From Holothuria scabra (taxonomy: Eukaryota > Echinodermata > Holothuroidea > Aspidochirotida > Holothuriidae): a DNA stretch of 64,000 nt. Positions within the stretch are counted from its first letter, which is position 1. Each line of letters begins with the position of its first letter. The stretch lies in contig CM074193.1 of NCBI GenBank assembly GCA_037179385.1, positions 3,493,547-3,557,546 on the forward strand. The letters are read 5' to 3'. The notes beneath the pieces were generated by a model, which worked only from the letters and a program-made list of their open reading frames with translations, did no database searches and was not told the DNA's origin. Positions 12,381-25,065 of this stretch are shown piece after piece. The position numbers and the translations under genes were made by a program.

Positions 12381-12855
12381 AGATACACTTACGATAAATC
12401 CACGCAGTTGGTGGATATTCTGCAATTGTGGCCCACTCCGAATTTAGGATTAAATTCAGGTAGACTGTGACAAGCTTCATATCTTCGGAATCTCTTGGCT
12501 CTTTACCGGTCAGGTTTCTAGATGGATAATTTTCTAACAGATTTGTAGTGGCTGAAAGTGGCTACCTTGGTGTGGATTAAAGTGTGCAGCTTTCATCCGG
12601 CCTGTTTCGATCTCCTGTAGGGATTTTTCTCAATTCCTGGGGATGCAAAAATTTGTTCCAAAATCATTTTTGGTCTGGTGAATATTTGAGTCCAATATGG
12701 TTGGAAGGAATTTTCACTTTGCACGGCAATTGCGGCCAGTCATTGACCAGTGCAACAACCAAACATATGTTCGGTCAATGCAGTCCCAAGGATCACACTC
12801 TTACCACTTTTACCTCACAGGACCTCACTTAGCTTTTGAGTGGAAGCGACATACC
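12381..12855. other. unassigned non-coding DNA
   Basis: No gene, repeat match or structural signal could be supported between the MITE and the next element. Confidence 0.4.
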
Positions 12856-14650
12856 CAGTGGCGTACGAGACGGGACAGGAGGAAGACTGTCCCAAATTTC
12901 CGTAAAATCAAAATTCGGCCAGGAATTTGGAAAAAATCGGACAGCCCTAAATTTTTAAAGAAATGATATGGTTTTTCAGGAATTCCTAAATGTAGCCGAA
13001 ATCTTCAAAAAAAATATGCCCGGAAAAGGGAAAGAAAATTCATATAGTCGCAATTAAATTTTCATGAAAAACCAAGTCAAGATTAGAAAATATCGCTACA
13101 CCATCGGGCAGCGCAAAGAGCTATTTTTGTTACTTTTATTTAATACATAATCACAACACAACGCCCGAAATTGTCGAATATCCAAATTCTTTCAAGCGTA
13201 TGTCCTAAAATGAAAAAGTATCATAGTAAGAATAACATGGTTATGAAAAATCAAACAGCTAAATTATCGCGACACATTTTGGAAGTCTGTAGCTTAAACA
13301 GTTTGAATAAAAAGCAATCCTTGAGCCTGTTTTAAAATCTAGTGTTACACAATACCCGAAAAGGTCGATTATTTTCATAGCTTCAAATCTTTGTCGAAAA
13401 ACAGAAAACGTTATATTTAGAGTAAAATTTTCATGGAAAAAAACAAAGATCTGCAACATATTTGGGTAGAATGTGAAAGAAAGGTTTTCATCATCCCCAC
13501 TTCATGCTGAAGTCTTGCAAAAATGTTCCGAAATGGTCAAATATTCGGGCGTTTTCAATTGCCAAATTAATTCAACGGACGAACAGGAGGGTGTTCAAGT
13601 GACCAAACGTTTGCCATCTATCCTGCTCTAAGGCCAAATAGGGCAATGATTATGAAAATCGGTTAATTTGTGTTGTGATAGTTAAATGATGCAGTGGGAG
13701 AATGTCTCTCCATAAGTCTGCTTGAAAATCCATTTACACAAACCTTGTAACGTGACAAATCTGTCAATAAGTGTTACTCATAGACTAATAGAAGAACAAT
13801 CATTTACTCCATTGCATCCAATGGTAGTGGTTTTTCTGGTTTTTCTGATCAAAATAGCGACTGCTTAGATACCACTGGGCCTACTTTTTTTCAAAAGTAA
13901 AACTATATATAGTCGGAAATTTGGGCAGTCACAAAATTTCATCAATATGTATATTGAATTTAGCCAAGAGTCGCAATAGAGTAAAATTCATTAAAGTGTT
14001 TTCAGTTCCGTTTCGTACTTTCCATTTCATCAATTACTGGTGGTATTTTCGATCTGGTAACTTTTGATCAAAGAGCCCCCTTTAAGCCTGGGATATATCA
14101 TTTTCGACTGTTTCAAGGGTCCGATTTTTTTTTTAAATTTTCTATTCGTTCCTCCCAACAAGTGGTGGAACTCCGCGTAGATAGTATTTCTAAGAGAAGT
14201 TTAGTTTCAAGGGAATATTTTTTGCAAACGGAACCTCGAAAAAGCGACTACCTAGACCCCCCATTTTTGACTGTCTGGAGGGTCAGATTTGCAAATTTTC
14301 CTGAACTTTTCGCCCCAACATATGATGGTGTTCCACTAAGTCCACTTCATAGCAGGATGTAAGTCTCAAGTGAACTTTTTCTGATGCAAAGGAACTCAAA
14401 ATAGCGCCTGGTAAGATCCCCTATAAGCCCGGGAAATGCCATTTTCAACTGTCTCAGGGGTCGGATTTCTCAACATTGTCTGCACGCTTCGCGCCAACCA
14501 ATTGTTGCTCTCCGCTTAGTCTTTCTGGCTGAATTTTAGTTTTGAGTGAACGTTTATCTGCAATTGAAACTTAAAATAGCGACTGCTTGGATCCCCTTTG
14601 TAAGCCTGGGAAATCTCATTTTCGACCGTCTCAGAGGTACATTAAAAATT
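12856..14650 (+). mobile_element. degenerate TIR-type element with internal subrepeats
   Basis: It begins cagtggcgtacgagacggga and is the direct counterpart of 2945-1380 on the other strand. Its right part (about 13,830-14,650) is a row of diverged units of roughly 170-200 bp. Each has a line such as gcgactgcttggatcccc, gggaaat.tcattttcgac, gtct..ggggtc and a gctccgcttag motif. Similar words occur near 1600-1900, 17,500-17,900 and 57,590-57,680, so the subrepeats are dispersed. No transposase frame survives, and the right boundary is approximate. Confidence 0.55.
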
Positions 14651-14654
14651 TCGT

Positions 14655-15058
14655 AACCTTGAAGGAAGGACAAAATTGCCTGCTTTAGGTATTATATCTT
14701 CAGATGTAACTTTTTTGCGGATGACTCACTTGCATTGGACAACAAGTGGCTCGAAGCATAGTGACCTAATTCTCCTAGCTAAAGAAAATTATTCGCTAAA
14801 TTTGAACATCATGGATAACTTGACATTCAAACGAATTTTGGAACCAGAAAAATCGATCCAGGTTTGGTGAACTTATAGAAAATTCCTAGCACGAAACTGT
14901 AACAGAACAATGGTCAGCTCTTGTCTTTCGTGCAGAGTAAATATTTGATTCGGAAACAATCTCTTGTGGTTAAATGACGTCAAAAAATCGGCCAGTTCGT
15001 TCCCCGGTCGGCCAGTTCGTTCCGCCGTTCTTCAAGCGGAAAGATTTTCTCATGATAA
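14655..15058 (+). repeat. dispersed repeat shared with 36825-37157
   Basis: Both copies begin ggaaggacaaaattgcct and share tcagatgt.ac.tttt, gactcac(t)tgca, ggac..c.agtggct, then later agagtaaata/agggtaaata and agattttctcatg near the end. Non-coding. This copy has a local duplication of cggccagttcgttcc near 14,990-15,020. Confidence 0.7.
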
Positions 15059-15261
15059 ACTTTCAAATTTTCTGGCTGTTCCGACGAGTAGTGGCGCTTT
15101 GACTGTCCTGTGGGCAGAATTACATTTATCGAGCATAAATCTTCTGCCCCCAAAACTGAAATGCTCCCCTACACCCATAGGTATACTTCACTTAGGTGTG
15201 CACTGGAACAGCTGCTCTGCAACATATATACCACAGGATTCTGGATTTGCAATCCTTGGAT

Positions 15262-15508
15262 CAGTGGCGGAGGAAAGAAATTCAGTCAGAGGTGGAAAGA
15301 ATGGCCTTTAGGGGCGCTTTAAAGATTGCAGGGGAAGAAAATTGGGTCAGAAGGGCCGAAAAGGGCTTTAGGGGCGCTTTATGCAGGTAGGTAGGCCTAC
15401 ATATGCCTAATTACGGTAAAAATGGTAAAAAGGGCGCTGGCAGGCAATTTGAGTCCCTCAAGGGGGGGGGGCGACCGTCCCCTCTGACTTTTTGGTAGCT
15501 CTGCCACT
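15262..15508. mobile_element. about 250-bp MITE-like element
   Basis: The left end cagtggcggaggaaag and following tcagtcagagg are mirrored by the right end ctctgactttttggtag and ctctgccactcc. Inside, a ctttaggggcgcttta unit occurs twice (about 15,304 and 15,364), and a poly-G run follows near 15,463. A pair of imperfect TIRs of about 30 bp is the only structural evidence. Confidence 0.45.
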
Positions 15509-18019
15509 CCCTAGGATACCTAGTCCAGTGGAGTAATGAACAGAGCAAATTAGTATCCCAAAAGTGTGTTTGAATCCGAGAAAAAAAAATTCCTCATCAG
15601 AATATAAAGACAACAAGGGTGGATGTTGAAGTGTATAAACAGGGGAACCTTCACTGGAGAAAGAGGCGACATCTAGGGTATGCAAGTCATAGTTCTTGCC
15701 CAAATATAACTTCAATTTAACGTATTGAATTGAGCAACAGTTATTTAAGTCGTGGTGAAAGGCAAGGGCGGATTCAGGAATTGCTGTAGTGGGGGAGATC
15801 GATGTGCACTGGGAGTGCAGCAAGAGCGCGAGGCGAAAGTTTCACCTTGTGGGGTCTAGAGACCCCATAAGAGCCTATGGCGGTGTCCATGTGGGTGGTC
15901 GAGGGGGAGCCCCCAAAACCCCTTGCAATATTAGACAATTTGAACCTAAAAAAGGTATTTTGAAGTGCCTCAAAAGACGAAAAAAAAATTTCCGTAATAT
16001 CTTAAATTTTACCCATTTCATGATGCAGGAGGCGCTTTGCAAGGCATTGAGAGGTGTTTATAGTAACTGTTCACAGATATTCGATTAATGACATCCCCAC
16101 TGAATTGCAGTCCGTTACTGGAATTGCAGTAAATGTTTTTCACACAATTAAATCAAATTTGTTTTTTTTTTAGACAGTTTCAACGGCCTTAAATACTGAT
16201 AAGATAATAACTCTATGATCATTGGCTTTTCTGTAGAATCAACCGCTAGCGTAAGCCGGTTTGGCATGCTTTTGAACCTAATTTTTATAATTATAACTTA
16301 AAATCCCTACTTCACCTTAAGCAAGGAGTTGAATCGAACAAAGCCTACATGCAGCGCTTGTCAGTCATGACCAATATGGCTACGCACTCTGATATAGACT
16401 GGAAGGGGTAACCTAAACCACAAGAGTTTTTTGTTGTTGTTGATGTTTTAGGCTCAAAGTATAACTTAGTTTAATCAGGGAGCTCCCTGGCTTAACCACT
16501 GCAAAGGAGACACGCCGGGAGATAATCAGTATATTTTTCAGTTTAGTGACACCATGATCCCACTGAGTATGATGCCTTAGGCATGCTTAAAGTGTGAACA
16601 TGCGCCCGAAAAGCGCAGAAGTTTCTCGTAGATATTCATCTGCAACCATGGGGAGTCGCTTTAAGTGACGAAACCCCTGCTTTTATTACTATGAAAAAAG
16701 TATGATGTAATTTTCCATGACTAAAACCCTCGGCCTATATCTCTACTAACATTATAACTTGACCTCTAACCTTATCTAATTAGCATATTAATATGAATAC
16801 TAATATTTCCCCGTATTTATCAGTTATATTTATCAATTATACTTACAGAATTTTAGAACCAAATCTCACATCAGTTAATGATTGGACGATAAATATATCG
16901 AGAAAACGCAATTTTTGATAAATAGAGGGCGCCCTTTGAACTTTAAACGTCAAAATGGCGCACAAAAGCCAGGAAATGGCCCGTGTACCCTCGATTTTCG
17001 GAATCAGCGACCCAAAGATGACCAAATCCACCTGGTGTCATAAATTTCGCTTTCGGGTGACGATACCCCCCCCCTTCTCCGCCTGGTCTACAGTCTTTGC
17101 CTCGATGTAGAAATCAGAGTTGAAGTTGAGCCAAGTAGGTACTTTTTTGACATTTAGCAAAACTTTTCCTGTGTAAGTTAGCTGGTTAGAAAAACACCCA
17201 AATAAGTACTATTTGTAGTAGCCTCATCGAGAACTAGACTTACATGCTTAACGTGACCAGGGGCATGCACTCTGTAGAGTGATCACCCGCCCCTTTCAAG
17301 GAGCCTACCTGCCAAAAAGTGCAAGATTTCGACTTTGACAAAAATAGTGTCGAGTGTTCAATTGCAATGGTTAGTGGCCCGGGTATAAAACTGAAAATTT
17401 CGTGTCTTTACACGCAGTCTGATGATATGTACGCTTCCTTCTGAGTAAAATTTCTTTATAAATTTACAAATATAGGTGTCAAAATAAAAGAGCATCATTG
17501 ATCGGCATTGGCGAATAGCGGCATTTCAGTCTGGGGGTTTTTCTTGCCAACAAAATTTAGTTCTTCATAAAATCTATCTAAGCAGAGCGCTACCATGCAT
17601 AGCTTTGCGCGGAGCTTGCAGAAAATTTCGAAAATTCACCCCCCCCCCTTCCCCCTCAGATGACCGCTAAATAGCACTTCCTAGACTTATACAAAGAATC
17701 TAACGTCGCTCTATTCTTTTAGCGTTTTTAATAAAGGGCTTTCGTGAAAACTATGTTTGTGAACTGCAAATTGGTCAGAAAGTTATTAAAAAATACTTTG
17801 ACCCGGAAAATGTAACTTTGCCCGAAAGACTATCTAAGCGTACCGCCAATATTGGTTGGGGTGGAGCAAAGAGTTAATTTTACGAAAAATCGCGACCCCT
17901 CAGATGCCCGAAAATTGCGTGTTCATTTCAAAATTTTAACGTAAAATGTACCACCACCATTCAATTATTGAATTCTGAAGAAAAATCACATGCCGGGGTG
18001 GAGGTGTTGATTTGGAATA
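15509..18019. other. unassigned DNA with scattered repeat fragments
   Basis: No coding signal was found. The segment from about 15,780 (gggcggattcagg) looks like the end of another transposon. The stretch at about 17,500-17,900 shares words with 1,500-1,900 (ctatctaagcg, cgcggagc, cccgaaagactatc), pointing to further remnants of the 12856-type family. The rest is unassigned. Confidence 0.4.
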
Positions 18020-18052
18020 CCAGGGAGTTGTGCGGGACTTACAACTCCCTGG
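18020..18052. repeat. hairpin, ccagggagttgt arms
   Basis: Arms ccagggagttgt and acaactccctgg are perfectly complementary around a 9-nt loop. Related hairpins lie at 20302-20335, 31616-31653 and 49795-49818, where the arms read agggagttgctag/ctagcaactccct. Confidence 0.75.
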
Positions 18053-18964
18053 AAATACACACATTTCTTTTTGGTGATCTTCGTCAATAACTAAGGAAAT
18101 GTTATGGAAACATCAGTTGTTCATGTTTTGGCTATAGTTATATGCGGTTTTACTGATCAGTTTCAATCCAATTGTGACACTATTTAACACATTTGTGTTA
18201 GTGTGTCCTTAAATCCGAACTAGCTAATATCAATCCAATTGGTTTTAGTCGGGCGACGGCAGAAGTGCTCCAGTGCTACCGTAAAAAGATGTGTCAACTC
18301 AAGTACACACGCTTCATGCCTTAGTGTGGGCGCACTTTAACAGACACATAATTTAGGCACGTGGAAAACGTTTCTCATTTCTACTATTCGTTGAATGGTA
18401 GGAAACCGCCAATTAAATTGCAAAAAGAGCAAAAATCGAAACAGTATTCTTCTGAGATCTATACCGTTTTAGTGCAAGGCAATTCAAATTAAGGGAATGA
18501 ATATCATTAGGAATACCTGTAGATATAAGGGCGTCTGCTATTGTAGGATTTTAAGATATACAAAGGGAAATAATATATTTTAAGCACCTGCATTGCTTTA
18601 AATGTTTGTATTAATCCAATCCATGGGGAACAATTTAGATTGACCTGTGAATTCTTTCAACACATTTAAATTCGCGACTCCCTCCATGAAGTACTAAATA
18701 TTTGTCTTAATAAATCACGTATAAGTGATTCAACAACAATCTTTGTATAATTAAATCAGATTGGCTTTAAAAGAATTTTAAATTCTTCTTTCCTCTGGGC
18801 ACTACGTTGCGGAGCATAGTATTCAGCTTATGATCTGTTCAAAAATATCACACTGGTTTTGAAATCGTTTAATGTGTTTTTAATTTCAATTGCAGAACAT
18901 AGTTGTCAGTACCAAAATGTTTGCAAAGAAGTGTTTTCTTCTTGAATCTTGAATCTCATACCTA

Positions 18965-19310
18965 CTGGGTTGTCCTATTGGTTAGAGCATCCTCCTGTCA
19001 GCCGGAGGTCCGAGGTTCGAACATTGGTCAAGTCATACAAAAGGCTTTAAAAATGGGATGTGTTGTCCGCTCGCTTGGTGCTCAGCATGAGCGATTGGGA
19101 CAGGAAAATTAATAATGAAGATGGTTTTTTGCCGGTAGCGCAGCAATAGCTGCACTGCTTAGTATAGTCCCCGAGGGCTTGAGAATGGTTAGGAATAAAT
19201 AATTCATAACGCTTAGTAAAGATACAGTTTGTTATATGCAGAGGTATGAAAACCGGCTGGGAGAGTGGGTAGAAGTGATGTCTCGGGAAAACATATAATA
19301 AAAAGAGCAA
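18965..19310 (+). mobile_element. tRNA-derived SINE
   Basis: The head shows an RNA polymerase III promoter: box A-like attggttagagcatcc (about 18977-18992) and box B ggttcgaac (about 19014-19022), 20 bp apart around an anticodon-arm-like cctcctgtcagccggagg. Acceptor and T stems do not close properly, so this is a tRNA-related SINE rather than a tRNA gene. The following body (lysine/alanine-free, non-coding, ending near an ataataaaaagag tail at about 19,300) is included tentatively; the 3' end is not certain. Confidence 0.6.
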
Positions 19311-20990
19311 AATGATGCATTTTTAGGAGGTTATATAATTATCTCTCCTGTAACCTTGAACTATTATCAGGTGCAAGAATGACTACGGACATGAATCCTC
19401 TGTGCTGGCCATTATAGAACTCGTATAATACTGTTCCATGATGTTATATTGGGTGGAGGGGGGGGGGGGGGGCTTCTACTCGATTACTCGAAAGAAATCG
19501 AACAAAGTAAAATCTTGAATCATAACGACCATCCCTAATTCCACCACCCATTCTTAAAATGAATAACACAAACGGCATATGTACAATATTCTTACCTCCT
19601 TCCAAAGAACAAGGAGGGCTTTAGATTTCGCCGAGGCTACACTGATCTGTCGGGTAAGCTTTGCTTAATTCGAGCACTGGTCGCGATAAAATTTAATTTA
19701 ATGAAAACACAACAGGCACATCTTTACCCTTAATTCCTAATGATGGTGCATGTAAGAAGGGATATAATCAATCTGCATTGAGTATAGACATATATTTTAT
19801 CATCTTCGCAATGAAATCTAGTTTTTATGCTATATTGTTTTGATGTCTCAAAAAGTCCTCTGAAAATAATATCATTGGAAAGATTTTCTTTGATGGATTT
19901 TAAAGTCTGCGTTTGGATGGGAAATTTAAGGGAAATATTGCGTTTAAAATGCTCCAACAAAGTATGAAAAATATATAGCTCTAGTCAGTTTCACATCACT
20001 CGGTCAATTAACCCCAGCAATAGCTTCATCTCCTCCAAATATTACGCACAAGGAGAGTTACGGAAATTGCACCTTTTGAAATGTTGAAAGTTTGGGTGAA
20101 CAAAGTATCCTTTGCAACAAACAACTGAATTTCTATATGAGGGAAACCTGTTTCTTGAAAAGAAGGCTACCATACCGCCTTATTTGTTATTATTATTCAC
20201 TCTTTGCCAATAAATAAAGGGATGAAATTTCATTGTAAAACAAACGCAATCCATCCCTTTAAGTTTATGATCCTCCTCTACGTTTCCATATTTGTCTGTA
20301 ACCAGGGAGTTGCTGGAGTCTCTAGCAACTCCCTGCTTTAACTACGTGCTTTTTCTCACTTGCAAGCCTGTTTTCCATGAAAAAAATAAATTAACCTGTC
20401 TTGAAGTTGTCACGAGATTGCTATTCTTCATGTTTAATCTTTAGGTCATGCCCTTGCTGACAGTTCCTCTAAAACGATTAACTGCTTCCTGTCTAATTCA
20501 GCAATGAATAATTGTTTGGACAGTTAGCTATGTTGAAGATCCTTGATACGAGAAACACAGGACTTCGTTTGATATATCGTGACAGTGGTTTAGGTTTATC
20601 CAAGTGTGAACAAAATGCATGATATTCGAGCTCATGTGCAAACAGATACAGAAGCGTAGCCAGGATTGTTTCAGAGGGGTTTGGAGCACGACATGAGGGA
20701 AAGGTCTAAGGGGAGGGAGCAAAAAGGCTATTTTATGTGTTTTTTTTAATTTTTTTACAAGGTTGGGTCATGGGAGTTTTAACCCCCAATTCCCCCCCTT
20801 CCTCCCCCAACTGACTGCCCTACTGAACAGATACGACAGGAAGATTCCTTCAGTAGTGTAGAAATGGCCATTACGCACAATCTGTATTCCACTTGAAAGT
20901 TACAGTGACAAGAAGGTAAAGAAAACATGCATTACATAGTTTAAGCATGAAAAGTTCTGGTATGGTTCAACTTGTAGGAGAAATATTTGA
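19311..20990. other. unassigned DNA with simple repeats
   Basis: A poly-G run lies at 19458-19472 and a ccagggagttgct hairpin at 20302-20335. From about 20,645 (gaagcgtagccagga) a transposon-end-like stretch precedes C-rich and poly-T runs. No exon or gene is recognised. Confidence 0.4.
20302..20335. repeat. hairpin, cagggagttgct arms
   Basis: The cagggagttgct and agcaactccctg arms flank a short loop. It belongs to the same family as 18020-18052 but has no other flanking similarity to it. Confidence 0.7.
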
Positions 20991-21325
20991 GAATCATTTT
21001 GCCTAGAAAACTCCCATCATGCCACTGTGCTTTGTGAGTTTCGTGGAGGGGCATCAGGGACACAGGTTCTGATTACTGCCAATGCGTGTATGTGTATATG
21101 TTCAGAGCCCTTAGAATTGTTCATTCTAAAATGTTTCACTTTACTAAAAAGTCATAAAAATGTGCCAATTTTGTGGACTGCACCAGCTGTCGATCACAGA
21201 AACATGTTTGTTTCACAGGGTTTTTTTTTTCATTTCTAGTTTCATGTTTTGCACGCCTGACAAAAGCCCCTTCGCTCTATATGAAAAGTAAATACTATTG
21301 TCTTACCTGTACCTTTTTAAAGCAG

Positions 21326-21355
21326 AAGAATCTGGGGGGAGTGCATAAAGATCAA
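21326..21355 (+). pseudogene. dead or terminal microexon copy (E-E-S-G-G-S-A-stop)
   Basis: The acceptor tttttaaagcag is intact. In the phase-1 frame used by its neighbours it reads aa gaa tct ggg ggg agt gca taa, so it stops. The donor position reads ataaaa rather than GT. The paralogue at 51781 has the same TAA and the same missing donor, so the change predates the block duplication. It may be dead, or an alternative last exon. Confidence 0.35.
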
Positions 21356-21544
21356 CATAAAATATTTTTTCGTTGACTGCGCCAGCTTACTAAAATGAAA
21401 TATAATTCAGTGTTTTCAGAGTTCCCTATTTCTTAAGCAAATTACGAATTTCACGTTTTCCACTTATGTTAATGCATCTTATTCTTCGTTTCCTAATAAA
21501 AACAAATGAAAATTATTGTCTCACCTCTACTTTTTTTCAAACAG

Positions 21545-21571
21545 GTGCTAAGGACAAGATACAGACCTCAG
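21545..21571 (+). CDS. candidate 27-bp microexon (GAKDKIQTS)
   Basis: The acceptor ttttttcaaacag precedes it and the donor gtaaga follows. The exon is 27 bp and phase 1-1, so with a G carried from the previous exon it encodes G-A-K-D-K-I-Q-T-S and leaves a G for the next. The paralogue at 51996-52022 has the same length, phase and splice signals and encodes EAESTTQTS. The peptide is short, polar and Thr/Ser-containing, as in the other copies. No domain can be assigned. Transcription is inferred from splice signals and phase alone. Confidence 0.5.
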
Positions 21572-21911
21572 GTAAGAGAATTAACAATATTTCCTATGTC
21601 ATTAGTGCAGTTGAAAACGATACCTCATATGATATCTATGTTGCTTATATTTCTATAATGATTTCCAAATGGCAAGAAACATTTCATTCATACCTCGTTT
21701 ATACTGTCTAACTTGCATATAGGTGAGAGGCGTCCACTGTAATATATAGCAATTTACCTCGGTTCATGAGGTTAAACATCTTCTTTCATATATTTTTGGA
21801 CGTAAGTTTCAAATTTCATGTTTTGCGAGCCAAGTCTGAAAATGCAGTATTTTTTCACTTCATATGACTGAAAGAAATTATTATCTCGCCTTAAACTTTC
21901 TTCCAATCAAG

Positions 21912-21969
21912 ACTGAGAGCAGTATACAAACGTCAAGCCAGGGAATCAACAATTCCTTTTATGTAATAG
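21912..21969 (+). pseudogene. frame-broken copy of the 57/60-bp microexon
   Basis: It aligns with 52357-52416 and 32916-32972 and keeps the distal donor (atag then gtgtgg). However, the acceptor side reads aatcaag then actgag, which makes a 58-bp exon. In phase 1 this meets a TGA at the second codon. Probably non-functional. Confidence 0.45.
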
Positions 21970-24433
21970 GTGTGGTTATTACCGATACGTCACATACGTC
22001 ACCGGACAATTCTTACTTCGCACAATTACAGTCCAGACAATTCTCACAAAGAAAATTCCCTTTACGAGTGGTTTCTATTCGTGGCATTTCCCTGAACGAT
22101 CCAGGAGAATCGACCACATAAAATTACACTATAGTGTGTAACGAAAATTTCGGCTCAGATTTGAAAATTAAATAGAAATGCCCTAAAAGGTCCTTCAGCG
22201 TACAATCGATTGGGTGTTGGTACCTCTTGTAGGCTGCATTGCTTTACCGATCTCAGGCCCGAACTCAGCTGGTGAGGGTGGAGGAGGCTGAGTTGTATGG
22301 TTTTAGGAAAAACCTCTTCAGTGAATATGAACCACATATCCAACTGTATGCGCGGTTCTTCTGGCCTATGTCCTACCCTTAGCAATGAAAATGTTATTTG
22401 CAAATTTAAAGCAGGCATAAGCATCTTATTTCGTCACTGCATGTTTTTTAACGTCATAATCAAAATGAAAATGATCTCGCTTTCGTAAGAGATGTTATTG
22501 ATTTGAGTTCCTTTGATGTCGAAATTTACATTATACTTGTTTCGGTACATTTGCTCTTCCTTGTGTAGGGGACTCTTCTCACCACTTTGGATGGTGATTG
22601 TTGTCCTAAGCAGGACATTCTGCTCTGAGAAATTTCTACTTGTCTAGAACAAGTTTTCACATGGCATTGGGAAAACATTTAATTATGAAGTACTGCAAGA
22701 GATGCCTAAACGAGGCATACTGAAACTGTCATCTAACAAATTTGAAAATTTGTCCCAAACCACCCTTTTACCTTTAAACTAATCCAGTAAATGAGTACAA
22801 TGTTCAAACAAGAATAATCGGTTTAAGTCTTAATGACATTTGGAACACTGTTGTTCACAGGTATCACGATCAGTACGCCTACCCATAAAACTAATCGCTC
22901 TTTTATCCTTTAGAGGACTAAATATTGTTTAGTGTTTTCGAAAAAGACATTTAGAGCCTTTCGTTGTTTCTCCAGGACCTTCGTATTGACAATGATGAAG
23001 TAAATAGAAAGAGAAGCTTTTCTGTGGTTGCAAAGGTTATATGAAGACTACATACTGAAAACGTTTAAGTAAATTTAAACTTGCAACCTTGCAGACAAGG
23101 TCAGCAGGCAGCACTTCAGCCTTTCATAGCGAGGAAGGTTTCAGGTCACAAAGTGGGAAGGAAATACATCATGGACTACGACTGCAACATGAAATGTGTT
23201 GTTTTGGTCCATGTTTGAGGATAAAGCAAACGGCTGAAAGAAGGCGATAGTAACTTTTCATCCATTCGTAAGGCTTAGATATAAATATAATAATAAAATC
23301 AGCTAGCAAGATCAGAGAAAATATAACAATTTTTTTAAAATTATATTATAATTTTATGTTTAATGTTTGAAAATACAATATGAGCTGCAAAATATAAATA
23401 TTTTTCTGGGCGATCTCCGTTCTAATTCCCATTAGAAGCTTACTAATAATAATACAAATTTTGTCAGGCAAAGTATGATTTTCTTTCAAAACAAGATCGT
23501 TTCTAACGCACAACACTATCGTGACTTGAAATTCTGAAAGGAGGGATCATCGAAATAGAAATGTGCGTCATTCAGCGAACCATGGTGTTCTCGAGCAAAA
23601 TTCCAAACCCCACCTTAAGCATAGGATACCTTTTTTTCGACTTACTTCTTATTTACGTCATAAAACTTGACGTCTAGTGGTGCTGTTGTAATGATCTGCA
23701 CATTAAAACTTTGGTAGAATTGCCTCCTTCTTACTTCCTACATGATAGCTAGACTGACACATGCACTCAACTCAATTAGCCTCAATTTTCCTCTTATTGT
23801 TTTCCCTACACACTACCACCATTCTCAGCAAATAAACGAATATTTACAAACTTAAACTGTTGATCATCGTTTGAACATTTCATTTGGTGAAGGATTTTCA
23901 AAAGATGTGGCCCACAATTGCCACAAACTGTCAAAGACTAATATCTTTGAGATGGGGGATAATCAGTCCCCAGACTCTGGCTTCGTGATTCGTACGGTAG
24001 TAGTTACAGATTTTCCTAGCCAACCTATCAAGAAGCAGTCACCACTGAAAATTGTACCCGTGGCATTTTAACTGACGATGCCATTGGCCATGTCAACCTA
24101 AAACTCTCCATAAACCATCTTTTTAAATGGTATACTCCACAACCTTTCAAACTGTTAGTATCATATTCTTCACAATGATGACAAAGTTGTGAGGGATCTT
24201 TTTCCAGACCTTTAAAAGTCAAAATTGGAAGAACCAATTAAAGAACAAAGAATAGGGTCCTCTATCTTACCCTGTATGGAAAGAACGGGCCACTTGGTAA
24301 AGTTGGACAGGACTATACAAGAGACAAGACTACTTTAACAAAATTAGTTAAACAACAGGCTACAATAACATGTTTCCATTTGGTAAGATAGAGTTTAACG
24401 GTCCAGTTTCCAACCGTTTGGTTCAAGTCATTC

Positions 24434-24445
24434 ATGTATATATAT

Positions 24446-24513
<68 letters not shown>

Positions 24514-24521
24514 ATATACAT

Positions 24522-24555
<34 letters not shown>
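24434..24555. repeat. (TA)n microsatellite
   Basis: Long TA dinucleotide tract with a few TACA and AAA interruptions. It adjoins the left end of the MITE at 24556. Reading frames across it are artefacts of the repeat. Confidence 0.95.
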
Positions 24556-24559
<4 letters not shown>

Positions 24560-24891
24560 CTAATTGTGGAATTAGGGGAAATTTGGGGGCAAAAAATCAA
24601 CGTTAGGGGGAAATTACCGTTGGGGGAAAATTTACGTTCCCCTTTACGTTTTCACACACTGTTTTAATGGGAATACGTTAGTGTATAGTAAAATACATAC
24701 GGAGGTACGTAATACACCTAATTACTTCAATGTTGATCAAATTGCGGACGCCTATCTGTTAACACGTACAACTTATGGACTGTTGAATTTACGTACATGT
24801 AAAGGCGAAATATACAGTTATGTATTTTATTGTTTTTATTTCGCCTAAACTTACCAAGATATACAAATTTCCCCCTTATGTTCAATCTAGT

Positions 24892-24892
<1 letters not shown>
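24556..24892 (+). mobile_element. about 337-bp MITE inserted in (TA)n, copy 1
   Basis: The left end acctaattgtggaattaggg and right end (reverse) cactagattgaacataaggg share a TIR of about 28 bp ending in ggggaaatttg. A second copy in opposite orientation lies at 27434-27787 and shares interior words such as gggaatacgt, ttacttcaa and cggacgcct. Both are bounded by (TA)n on both sides, consistent with TA target specificity. Confidence 0.75.
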
Positions 24893-24967
<75 letters not shown>

Positions 24968-24984
24968 TATAGATATATATACAT
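24893..24984. repeat. (TA)n microsatellite
   Basis: Nearly pure TA tract between the MITE and the first Penelope-like fragment. Confidence 0.95.
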
Positions 24985-25065
24985 ACACATGTATATATAT
25001 ACTTTACTTCTTATCACCATTCGGTCCGTCCTATTTTACACGCTATCCACAAAAATGTAGAGTTG

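Larger units (their letters stand above)
20990..24430 (+). repeat. paralogous block A (carries microexon copies)
   Basis: The segment 21,100-23,280 is paralogous to 51,600-53,400 and (from about 21,790) to 32,770-34,290. The segment 23,755-24,430 matches 34,790-34,920 and 44,560-45,200. Identity is high but broken by small indels, as expected for old segmental duplicates. The block contains one intact-looking microexon (21545), one frame-broken copy (21912) and one with an in-frame stop (21326). It is interrupted on the right by the (TA)n/transposon nest. Confidence 0.75.

Noticed and set aside
18965..19030. tRNA gene
   Set aside because: A and B boxes are present, but the acceptor and T stems do not pair and the match continues into a non-tRNA body, so it is a SINE head.
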